DNA from: Gammaproteobacteria bacterium
GTDB taxonomy: Bacteria > Pseudomonadota > Gammaproteobacteria > HTCC5015
Direction of reading: 5' to 3'
DNA: 7,507 nucleotides
Assembly (NCBI GenBank): GCA_020630145.1
Contig: JAHDBX010000074.1
Location: forward strand, 1-7,507
A program made the translations under genes and the position numbers. Under the pieces are notes generated by a model. The model saw only the letters and a list, made by a program, of their open reading frames with translations. It was not told the DNA's origin and did no database searches. Within the stretch, counting starts at the first letter, position 1. Each line of letters opens with the position of its first letter. Shown in pieces: positions 1-5,599 of the stretch.

Positions 1-57
1 CTTGTTGCTTTCCTATTCGGCATTGTTAACAAGGCCGCCTTACTACTAATATTTTGA
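1..57 (+). CDS. Possible C-terminal end of a membrane protein (partial)
   Basis: Frame 1 is open from the window edge and stops with TGA at 55-57. It encodes 18 mostly hydrophobic residues (Leu, Phe, Ala, Ile, Val) ending in ALLLIF, which resembles the last transmembrane segment of a membrane protein. The stop lies 13 bp before the ATG of the next plus-strand gene, a spacing that fits an operon. A second frame is also open as far as about base 48 and gives a less natural peptide. With only 18 codons visible, neither the family nor the existence of the gene can be established. It could equally be non-coding leader DNA of the following gene. Confidence 0.3.
   Translation, partial: LVAFLFGIVNKAALLLIF
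23..52 (+). promoter_or_regulatory. Weak candidate sigma-70 promoter for the plus-strand pair
   Basis: A TTGTTA box at 23-28 is followed, 18 bp later, by TAATAT at 47-52, about 19 bp before the ATG at 71. Each box matches the consensus at four of six positions. The -35 box lies inside the 10-bp palindrome TTGTTAACAA (23-32), which could also be an operator half-site. If bases 1-57 are coding, this promoter is less likely. This is inference from motif matching only. Confidence 0.2.
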
Positions 58-70
58 GATCAACGCTATT

Positions 71-382
71 ATGATTTATGTCAAAGGTAAGCTTTTCACG
101 TATGTAGCACTGTATTTTGCTGTACTTTTTTTAGGTGTTCAGTTGTTGTTTTCTGCAATGAAGGCACAAACAGCTTATGAATTACCATTATTGCTTTTGC
201 TGTTAATGAATGAGCTCGGCATGTTTATGTGTTTGTTTGGTGTGTGGGCGGGTGTAGAAACACTAGTCAAGCAAGGCGTTAGAACAGTAGTGTTGTTAGC
301 GACAGTGGCGTGTGCTGCATTTGCTGTGCTGTTTTTATACTTGGGGATTCAATACTGGCCTGAAGGAATAGAGGTTTTTTAA
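71..382 (+). CDS. Small three-helix inner-membrane protein, function unknown
   Basis: A 103-residue protein that I do not recognise. It has three hydrophobic segments, at about residues 8-30, 38-62 and 70-94. Short basic stretches lie at residues 5-7 (KGK) and 67-71 (KQGVR), and the tail is short and acidic (PEGIEVF). There is no cleavable signal peptide; the first helix probably acts as an uncleaved anchor. The start is ATG at 71, and only a weak GAG (56-58) precedes it at a rather long distance. The gene ends 12 bp before the TfoX-C gene in the same direction, so the two are probably co-transcribed. No catalytic or binding motif is visible. It is probably a real gene, because its composition is coherent and it fills the space neatly, but no function can be assigned. 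Confidence 0.7.
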   Translation: MIYVKGKLFTYVALYFAVLFLGVQLLFSAMKAQTAYELPLLLLLLMNELGMFMCLFGVWAGVETLVKQGVRTVVLLATVACAAFAVLFLYLGIQYWPEGIEVF

Positions 383-394
383 GCACCTGAAATA

Positions 395-673
395 ATGAAA
401 TTAGCTGAACTACGTGGCTTAGGTGTTAAGTCTGCTGCTATTCTCAATAAGGTAGGTGTTTATAATAAAGAGGATTTAGACGAGCTTGGTGCAGTAGCCA
501 CCTATATAAAGTTATATGCTGTTATGCAGCATAAACCGAGCTTAAATTTTTTATATGCATTGGTGGGTGCAATTGAAGATAGAGACTGGCGTGATGTGGC
601 CAAACAAGATAGGGAAGACTTGCTCGCCCAGTTGGCCGCTTACGATGATTGGAAGCGATCTGCAGAAGATTAA
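395..673 (+). CDS. Stand-alone TfoX C-terminal domain protein
   Basis: This 92-residue protein matches the C-terminal domain of TfoX/Sxy. Residues 6-34 form the helix-hairpin-helix-like start (LRGLGVKSAAIL, then VGVYNKEDLDELGAV). Residues 49-57 contain the characteristic SLNFLYALV, and WRDV follows in the EDRDWRDVAKQDRE stretch. Full TfoX/Sxy proteins, which are competence and CRP-S co-activators, are about 200 residues with a separate N-terminal domain; that domain is absent here. Many proteobacteria encode such single-domain versions, and their function is not established. The domain fold suggests nucleic-acid or protein contact. The ATG at 395 has no obvious Shine-Dalgarno sequence and lies 12 bp after the upstream membrane-protein gene, so translational coupling is plausible. 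It ends 11 bp from the stop of the convergent mgtE. Family membership is fairly sure; a role in competence is not. Confidence 0.85.
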   Translation: MKLAELRGLGVKSAAILNKVGVYNKEDLDELGAVATYIKLYAVMQHKPSLNFLYALVGAIEDRDWRDVAKQDREDLLAQLAAYDDWKRSAED

Positions 674-684
674 TATTCTCCCTA

Positions 685-2043
685 TTACATCAGTATCATG
701 GTGGCTATACCTAAGAAAGCAATAAAGCCAATAACATCTGTTACAGTTGTTAAGATAACGCCGCCTGCTAAAGCGGGGTCTATTTTAATGCGGCGTAGTA
801 CCAAAGGAATAATGACGCCTGCTGCTGCGCCTGCGGCTAAGTTTATTAAAAGTGCAATTGCAATGATAATAGCAATATCTATTTGTTTGAACCATAAGTA
901 AACAGCTAAAGAAACGACTACGGCCCATAATATACCGTTGAGTACGCTAATCACAATTTCTTTAATAAAAAGTGGCCGTACATTGCTGGTACCAATTTGA
1001 CCAAGTGCCTGTGCTCGGATAACCAGAGTTAATGTTTGGCTGCCAGCAATACCGCCCATGCTAGCAACGATGGGTAGCAATACAGCCAATATAACGACCT
1101 CAGCTATAGTGGCTTCAAATATCCCTATAACACCCGCTGCAATAAAGGCGGTTACTAGATTTAAGCCTAACCAAAGCGCACGTTGTCGTGTACTTTTTAA
1201 TATAGGTGAAAATATATCTTCATCTTCGTTTAAGCCGGCCATGCTTAGCATCGACTTTTCACCTTCTTCACGAATAACGTCAACAACATCATCAATAGTG
1301 ATGCGGCCTTTTAAAATATTGTCTGCATCGATTACTGGTGCGGTAATCCAGTTACGATCCTCAAATAAGCGTGCGACTTCATGTATATCAAGTTCTAAAT
1401 CAATAGCTTCATCATGATGTTCAATAATTTGTTGAATCATGGTGTTGGGTTCGTTCACTAAAATTTGCCCAATAGGTACAATACCAAGGTAATGGTTATG
1501 TCTATCAACCACAAATAAGTTATCGGTATTATCTGGTATTGCACCCAGCTGGCGTAAGTAGCGCTGTACCACTTCTACGCTGACATCGGGACGGATAGCA
1601 ATAAAGTCTAAATCCATTAAGCCGCCAGCTGTATCTTCCGCATAGGATAGAACAGATTGCAGACGGTTTAACCTTTGTTTGTCTAGACTGTTTAGTGTTT
1701 CTTCAAGGACGGTTTCTGGTAGAGATAAGACAATATCGGCCATATCATCTGTTTGCATATTTTCTAATGCGGCAACAAGGTCGCTTTTGTCCATGTTGCT
1801 AATCAAAGTGTGGCGAATACCATCGCCTACTTCAACCAGTACATCACCCTCTAATGATTGATGCACCATGCCCCATAAAATATTACGCTGTGTTGCGGGT
1901 AGTGATTCCAGTAGGTCAGCGATTTCGGCTGGGTGCAAATTGTTCAGCATGATGCTGGCATTTTGCATAGCGCCGCTGTCGAGAAAACCGGTTAGTTCAC
2001 TAGCGCGTTCAGAGGTAAGATTATTATGAGTATTCTCTATCAT
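685..2043 (-). CDS. mgtE: Magnesium channel/transporter MgtE
   Basis: A 452-residue protein of normal family length. It mediates Mg2+ uptake across the inner membrane and is gated by cytosolic Mg2+. The order is a helical N domain (about 15-135), two CBS domains (about 140-200 and 205-262), a plug/linker helix (about 270-290) and a five-helix membrane domain (about 290-450). Family signatures visible are the PIVASMGGIAGSQ stretch at 324-336 and PALAGGVILTTVTDV at 423-437. Its Asp436 corresponds to the pore Mg2+-binding aspartate (Asp432 in Thermus MgtE). The acidic residues of the N and CBS domains that sense Mg2+ are abundant. The ATG at 2043 has no strong Shine-Dalgarno sequence. The gene follows ptsO by 90 bp on the same strand, so it may be the last gene of the rpoN operon or have its own promoter. 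No Mg2+ riboswitch is visible in the gap. Confidence 0.96.
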   Translation of the reverse strand: MIENTHNNLTSERASELTGFLDSGAMQNASIMLNNLHPAEIADLLESLPATQRNILWGMVHQSLEGDVLVEVGDGIRHTLISNMDKSDLVAALENMQTDDMADIVLSLPETVLEETLNSLDKQRLNRLQSVLSYAEDTAGGLMDLDFIAIRPDVSVEVVQRYLRQLGAIPDNTDNLFVVDRHNHYLGIVPIGQILVNEPNTMIQQIIEHHDEAIDLELDIHEVARLFEDRNWITAPVIDADNILKGRITIDDVVDVIREEGEKSMLSMAGLNEDEDIFSPILKSTRQRALWLGLNLVTAFIAAGVIGIFEATIAEVVILAVLLPIVASMGGIAGSQTLTLVIRAQALGQIGTSNVRPLFIKEIVISVLNGILWAVVVSLAVYLWFKQIDIAIIIAIALLINLAAGAAAGVIIPLVLRRIKIDPALAGGVILTTVTDVIGFIAFLGIATMILM

Positions 2044-2133
2044 GCGCTTATAGTAATAGCTAAGCTAGCGTAAAGCAAAGCCACTTATGTGAAAAGGCAG
2101 ACAGAATGATAAAAAAGACTGGGGTTTTGAAAC

Positions 2134-2418
2134 TTAACTTTCTTCGCCGAAGTAGTTGTTGATTAAGTCGCAGATACCTTGCATGCCTTGTTCAGCATCG
2201 GGGCCTTCGGCACTAATAGTGACTACCTTGCCTTTGCTTGCTGCTAGCATCATTACACCCATAATACTTTTGGCATTGACCATTTGATTTTCGTAACCAA
2301 TTTTAATCTCGGCATCGTACTGCCCCGCTGTAGAGACAAGTTTTGCAGCAGCTCTAGCGTGTAAGCCAAGTTTATTAATGATCTCTATATCTTTTTGCAA
2401 CATATCTTTAATACTCAT
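2134..2418 (-). CDS. ptsO: HPr-family phosphocarrier NPr (ptsO)
   Basis: A 94-residue HPr-like phosphocarrier of the nitrogen PTS. It takes phosphate from EI-Ntr on a histidine and passes it to EIIA proteins in the cytoplasm. The active site is His20 in GLHARAAAKL, with Ala where classical sugar HPr has Pro, as in other PtsO proteins. Ser51 in NAKSIMGVMMLAA is the regulatory serine site recognised by HPr kinase/phosphorylase, whose gene is three positions upstream in the same operon. The ATG at 2418 gives an 11-nt overlap with the preceding EIIA gene, suggesting translational coupling. A second in-frame ATG at 2403 (Met6) would give an 89-residue protein closer to the usual length, with a weak TAAAG before it, so the start is uncertain. 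The symbol ptsH is sometimes used for this gene. Confidence 0.94.
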   Translation of the reverse strand: MSIKDMLQKDIEIINKLGLHARAAAKLVSTAGQYDAEIKIGYENQMVNAKSIMGVMMLAASKGKVVTISAEGPDAEQGMQGICDLINNYFGEES

Positions 2419-2791
2419 TAACGCTGTTACGGCCAGCTTGTAGCACTTCTTTACTCAATTTTTTCAGAGGCAAATGGTTTTTGTTCGCCACTTTTAGCAT
2501 CATGGCTAAATTTAAACCACTGATGATGTTAACATTTTTATAGTCACTAAAGCGACAGGCTAAATTGCACGGAGATGCGCCCACTATATCGGTTAATATT
2601 AATACGCCGTCACCTGTATCCAGTTTTGTAATTAAACCCTCTACTTTATCGGCTAATTTGTCTAAATCAAAAGAACTCTTTAAGCCGATATGTTGATAAT
2701 TGGCCAAGCAGCTTGCGAAAATCATACAAGACGTTTTATAGATTTCTTCGCCTATATTGTTATGTGTAATGGTAATGACGCTAACAGGCAT
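2408..2791 (-). CDS. PTS EIIA component, mannose/fructose (Man) family
   Basis: A 127-residue protein of the EIIA-Man fold. Its role is to accept phosphate on a histidine from HPr. The active-site His10 lies in VITITHNNIGEE, at the same position as in E. coli ManX. Residues 66-74 (LTDIVGASP) match the family's conserved loop, with Asp68 equivalent to the catalytic-site Asp of ManX, and SGLNLAMML at 91-99 matches the dimer/active-site segment. No IIB, IIC or IID gene lies nearby, so this is probably a regulatory acceptor rather than part of a sugar permease, as known for other proteobacterial clusters with hprK. It begins 2 bp after the rapZ stop, with no clear Shine-Dalgarno sequence, and overlaps ptsO by 11 nt. 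Its regulatory target is not visible from the sequence. Confidence 0.92.
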   Translation of the reverse strand: MPVSVITITHNNIGEEIYKTSCMIFASCLANYQHIGLKSSFDLDKLADKVEGLITKLDTGDGVLILTDIVGASPCNLACRFSDYKNVNIISGLNLAMMLKVANKNHLPLKKLSKEVLQAGRNSVNEY

Positions 2792-2793
2792 AC

Positions 2794-3681
2794 TTATTCG
2801 TTCAACTTGCGTTGTTGGCGCATTTCACGGTGTCGTATAACAACAACGTTTTCTGTTTTGGTGAATTTCTGTGCTAATTGTTCGGCGAGATAAACAGAGC
2901 GATGTTGTCCACCTGTACAGCCTATAGATATGGTCATATAGCGTCGGCTTTCTGCTTGAAATTTTGGCAGCCATGTTTCAACAAATTTAGCGATGTCGTC
3001 AAACATATGTTTAACATCAGGCTGATGCTCTAAAAACTCAATCACGGGTTCGTCTAAACCATTGTAACGCTTGAGTTTCGGGTCCCAAAATGGGTTGGGT
3101 AAGCAGCGTACATCAAATAAAAAGTCAGTATCGTTGGGCAGGCCGTGCTTAAAGCCAAAAGACTGAAACAATAAAGTAAGCTCGTTAGGCCGGGTTAAGT
3201 CATCAGATGCATAGCTGCTGATAATACTACGCAAGCCATAGACGTTCATATCCGTGGTATCTAGGCTAAGATTGGCCTTATCTTGCATGTCGCCCAGAAG
3301 GTCGCGTTCACGTTTGATCGCTTCTTTTAAAGGTAGGTCATGGTCATGCGAAAGAGGGTGTTTGCGCCTCGTTTCGCTAAAGCGTTTAATAAGCACGCTA
3401 TTGGTTGCATGCAAAAACATGACTTCTGGTTCAAAATCATATTCCCGTAGTTCGCCAATATACGCGGGCAATTGGCGTAACTCTTCACTGCCTGCACGTG
3501 CATCAACGCCGATGGCAGTTTGTTGGTAGTGTGAAGAAGGGGTTTTTCTTAATTGCAGCAGTAGGTTGAGTAATAGGCCAGGTGGTACATTATCTATACA
3601 ATAAAAGCCTTCGTCTTCAAGAGTGTTCAATGCGACGGACTTTCCAGATCCAGAAAGGCCAGTGATTATAATAAGTCTCAT
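2794..3681 (-). CDS. rapZ: RNase adapter / nucleotide-binding protein RapZ
   Basis: A 295-residue RapZ (YvcJ/YhbJ family) protein of slightly more than usual length (E. coli 284). The N-terminal P-loop domain starts with Walker A GLSGSGKS at residues 8-15, followed by GFYCIDNVPP at 25-34, a family signature. The C-terminal domain contains VRCLPNPFWDP (191-201) and GCTGGQHRSVY (254-264), then VVVIRHREM. In E. coli RapZ binds the small RNA GlmZ and delivers it to RNase E, controlling glucosamine-6-phosphate synthase. Whether this organism has GlmZ cannot be judged here, so the target is unknown. The ATG at 3681 has no visible Shine-Dalgarno sequence in the AT-rich leader. The gene follows hprK after 86 bp and is 2 bp from the EIIA gene. 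Placement beside ptsN and ptsO is conserved in proteobacteria. Confidence 0.96.
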   Translation of the reverse strand: MRLIIITGLSGSGKSVALNTLEDEGFYCIDNVPPGLLLNLLLQLRKTPSSHYQQTAIGVDARAGSEELRQLPAYIGELREYDFEPEVMFLHATNSVLIKRFSETRRKHPLSHDHDLPLKEAIKRERDLLGDMQDKANLSLDTTDMNVYGLRSIISSYASDDLTRPNELTLLFQSFGFKHGLPNDTDFLFDVRCLPNPFWDPKLKRYNGLDEPVIEFLEHQPDVKHMFDDIAKFVETWLPKFQAESRRYMTISIGCTGGQHRSVYLAEQLAQKFTKTENVVVIRHREMRQQRKLNE

Positions 3682-3726
3682 GAAATAATTATCGTTATAC
3701 GCGCAAATAAAGTCGTTCTTAAATAG

Positions 3727-3754
3727 ATTATATATCTGGACTGTATAAAAGCAA
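3727..3754 (-). promoter_or_regulatory. Candidate internal promoter ahead of rapZ
   Basis: In the 86-bp gap between hprK and rapZ, read on the minus strand, TTGCTT (3749-3754) is followed after 16 bp by a consensus TATAAT (3727-3732). The -10 box ends 45 bp before the rapZ ATG. The other gaps upstream, between hpf, ptsN and hprK, are 6 bp or are overlaps, so this is the first place after rpoN-hpf where an internal promoter would fit well. If used, it would let rapZ-EIIA-ptsO be expressed apart from rpoN. The call rests on motif match and position only; AT-rich gaps give chance matches. Confidence 0.4.
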
Positions 3755-3767
3755 GCGAAGAAGGTTT

Positions 3768-4709
3768 TTATTCTTGTTTTGAGCTAAGTGTTTTTTGACG
3801 TTTTATAAAAGCGGCGTTAGCATCGTAACCGCGTAAATTGATTAAATGGTTCTGCACAGCTGCTTCAACCATAACGGCAATGTTACGGCCCGAAGCAACA
3901 CGAATAGAAATTTCAGGCACGTGTGTGCCGAGGACATTGCGTATTTCGGTATTACTTTGTAATCGGGGTTCAGCTTCAGCCGAGTCAGACTGTTTGAATA
4001 AGTGAATAATCAGGCGCAAATACTTTGAGTGCTTAATTGCACTATCGCCATACATTTCACGAACATTGAGTACGCCTAGTCCGCGTACTTCGAGTAAATC
4101 TTGTAATAGGCTGGGGCAACGGCCTGAAACAATATCAGGCGTAACGCGTGAAAATTCAGGCGCATCGTCGGCAATGAGCCGATGCCCACGCGTAATGAGC
4201 TCAAGGGCTAATTCACTTTTACCGATGCCACTGTCACCTTGTATTAATAAGCCTAAGCTATGTACTTCCATAAATACGCCGTGCATAGTCAACTTTTCAG
4301 AAAAACGCATACCTAGGCGGTAACGTAAGTCAGTGATCAGCTTTTCAGTCGGTGCTTTGCAGCGAAACAAGGCGATTTCTTGTTTTTCGCAAGCTGCTTT
4401 AATGACGTGATTAATGGAGCAGTTATCGCCTACGATAACCGCATGTGTATTAGCACCGAATAATTGGTTAAGCGTATGATTGAGTTCGTTGCTAGGTATT
4501 TTGTTGAGGTAATCCATTTCAGGATTGCCAATAACTTGAATGATAAATGGCCTGATTAAATTTAAAAAGCCAATAATTTCAGGGTGGTTACCCCAGCTTG
4601 CGTTAGATAGTATATTACGGTCTGCGTATTCTTTGCCGCTTTCCCAACGAATCTCGAAGCTTTCTTTAATCAGCTTATATAAGGTTTTAAGACTGATTTT
4701 GTTAGACAT
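3768..4709 (-). CDS. hprK: HPr kinase/phosphorylase
   Basis: A 313-residue bifunctional enzyme that phosphorylates HPr on serine with ATP or pyrophosphate and also removes that phosphate with inorganic phosphate, forming pyrophosphate. The N-terminal domain covers about 1-130. The catalytic domain has the conserved HGV at 143-145, Walker A GDSGIGKS (158-165) followed by ELALEL, the ADDAPEF acidic site (180-186), and the HprK signature EVRGLGVLNVREMYG (207-221). Residues 271-295 (VASGRNIAVMVEAA, then NHLINLRGYDA) form the C-terminal HPr-contacting region in its proteobacterial form. All expected catalytic motifs are intact. It starts 6 bp after ptsN with no clear Shine-Dalgarno sequence, so it probably depends on coupling to ptsN. 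Its substrate is almost certainly the HPr encoded downstream, whose Ser51 site is intact. Confidence 0.96.
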   Translation of the reverse strand: MSNKISLKTLYKLIKESFEIRWESGKEYADRNILSNASWGNHPEIIGFLNLIRPFIIQVIGNPEMDYLNKIPSNELNHTLNQLFGANTHAVIVGDNCSINHVIKAACEKQEIALFRCKAPTEKLITDLRYRLGMRFSEKLTMHGVFMEVHSLGLLIQGDSGIGKSELALELITRGHRLIADDAPEFSRVTPDIVSGRCPSLLQDLLEVRGLGVLNVREMYGDSAIKHSKYLRLIIHLFKQSDSAEAEPRLQSNTEIRNVLGTHVPEISIRVASGRNIAVMVEAAVQNHLINLRGYDANAAFIKRQKTLSSKQE

Positions 4710-4715
4710 GGTCGC

Positions 4716-5201
4716 TTATGAAGCAGCAGCCTCTGACGAATGGTCGAGTGGCGACCAATTGCAGATTTGTTGATAAAGCGCCATTTCATCAGTGCAATGT
4801 CTTAGTGTTTGGCATACATCGGCGTTGCTAAGCATGTTGGCTAGGAAGGCTAAAATTTGTAAATGTTGATCAGTGCAGGCTTCTGGAACCAGAAGGCAAA
4901 ATATCATATCAACGCCTTTCTGATCAATTGCATCAAAGTCGATGCTATCTTGTAAAGAAATAAATGCAAGTTTGGCTTGTTGTAGGTTTTGAACGCGGCA
5001 GTGTGGGATAGCAATGCCAGCGCCTAAACCGGTACTGCCTAGGCGCTCGCGTTCTTTTAGCTTACTTAATATGACATCTTGATTAAGCTCTACGCCATCT
5101 TCAGCAAGTACTTCGCTGAGTAAGACTAAAGCTTTTTTTTTGCTGCCTATTTCAACTTTGCAGCGTATGTGGTTTATGTCAATAAAAGAGTTAAGATTCA
5201 T
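4716..5201 (-). CDS. ptsN: Nitrogen-PTS EIIA (EIIANtr, PtsN)
   Basis: A 161-residue EIIA of the fructose/Ntr family and terminal phosphate acceptor of PTSNtr. The phosphorylated histidine is His67 in GAGIAIPHCR (60-69), equivalent to E. coli PtsN His73. The preceding KERERLGSTGLG (49-60) and the later DMIFCLLVP (98-106) are family hallmarks, and DQHLQILAFLANML matches the conserved helix near the C-terminus. In E. coli the unphosphorylated form binds K+ transport (TrkA) and KdpD; the targets here are unknown. The ATG at 5201 overlaps the 3' end of hpf by 11 nt and lacks a Shine-Dalgarno sequence, which points to translational coupling with hpf. The gene is followed by hprK after 6 bp. Confidence 0.96.
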   Translation of the reverse strand: MNLNSFIDINHIRCKVEIGSKKKALVLLSEVLAEDGVELNQDVILSKLKERERLGSTGLGAGIAIPHCRVQNLQQAKLAFISLQDSIDFDAIDQKGVDMIFCLLVPEACTDQHLQILAFLANMLSNADVCQTLRHCTDEMALYQQICNWSPLDHSSEAAAS

Positions 5202-5532
5202 ATTCGTTAATTAATGAAAGTTTGCTTTTGTCTTTGCGATGGTGATCGGAAGATTTTTCTTTATGTTTAATAACTTGTCGGTCTAGTTTATCCATTAGTG
5301 TGTCAATAGCGGCGTACATATCGTTTTCAACAGAATTAGCAAATAAATTTTGGTTTGACCCTGGTACAACTAAGCTTGCTTCAGCTTTGTGGTTAAGTTT
5401 TTCACACTCTAAAATCACATGGGCTTTAAGTACATGGTCAAAATGCCTTTCTAAACGTTGCATCTTTTCCAGTATGTATGATTTTAAAGAATCAGTAACT
5501 TCTAAATGGCGACCAGTAACGTCAATATTCAT
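5191..5532 (-). CDS. hpf: Ribosome hibernation promoting factor (short HPF/RaiA type)
   Basis: A 113-residue protein of the YfiA/HPF family, which binds the 30S decoding site and stores ribosomes in an inactive state when growth slows. Residues 1-12 (MNIDVTGRHLEV) and 71-93 (DMYAAIDTLMDKLDRQVIKHKEK) are diagnostic. There is no long-form C-terminal dimerisation domain, only a basic His/Lys tail (about 90-105), so the length is between E. coli HPF (95) and RaiA (113). It has the strongest ribosome binding site in the window, AGGAGA at 5539-5544, 6 bp before the ATG. The gene follows rpoN by 67 bp and overlaps ptsN by 11 nt. The position directly after rpoN is conserved in proteobacteria, where the gene was once called a sigma-54 modulation protein. 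Confidence 0.95.
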   Translation of the reverse strand: MNIDVTGRHLEVTDSLKSYILEKMQRLERHFDHVLKAHVILECEKLNHKAEASLVVPGSNQNLFANSVENDMYAAIDTLMDKLDRQVIKHKEKSSDHHRKDKSKLSLINEYES

Positions 5533-5538
5533 ATATAT

Positions 5539-5544
5539 TCTCCT
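5539..5544 (-). promoter_or_regulatory. Strong Shine-Dalgarno site of hpf
   Basis: Minus-strand AGGAGA lies 6 nt before the hpf ATG. It is the only near-perfect Shine-Dalgarno sequence at good spacing in the window, which suggests hpf is translated more strongly than its operon neighbours. Confidence 0.75.
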
Positions 5545-5599
5545 AATTATTTAAAGATTCAATCTGTATTTTTGCCGAGCTATCTTCTCCTTTTGTGAC

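Noticed and set aside
698..1861. Plus-strand open frames inside mgtE (698-901, 1058-1417, 1679-1861)
   Set aside because: They lie antisense to a clearly recognised MgtE, have Ser/Thr/Ile-rich shadow composition and no domain signal.
2044..2063. TATAAG box and a short GCTTA/TAAGC inverted repeat just before mgtE
   Set aside because: The -10-like box is so close to the ATG that the transcript would be leaderless, and the hairpin has only 5 bp with a 10-nt loop. I found no Mg2+ riboswitch features.
2100..2133. T-run after the ptsO stop (CTTTTTTATC on the minus strand) as a terminator
   Set aside because: No GC-rich stem precedes the T-run; only an A/T pairing of about 4 bp is possible.
5584..5594. 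Second strong Shine-Dalgarno-like run (AAAAGGAGAAG on the minus strand) just after the rpoN stop
   Set aside because: No ATG, GTG or TTG follows at 4-12 nt, and the next start with a good site is hpf itself, 45 nt further on. I see no small gene here.
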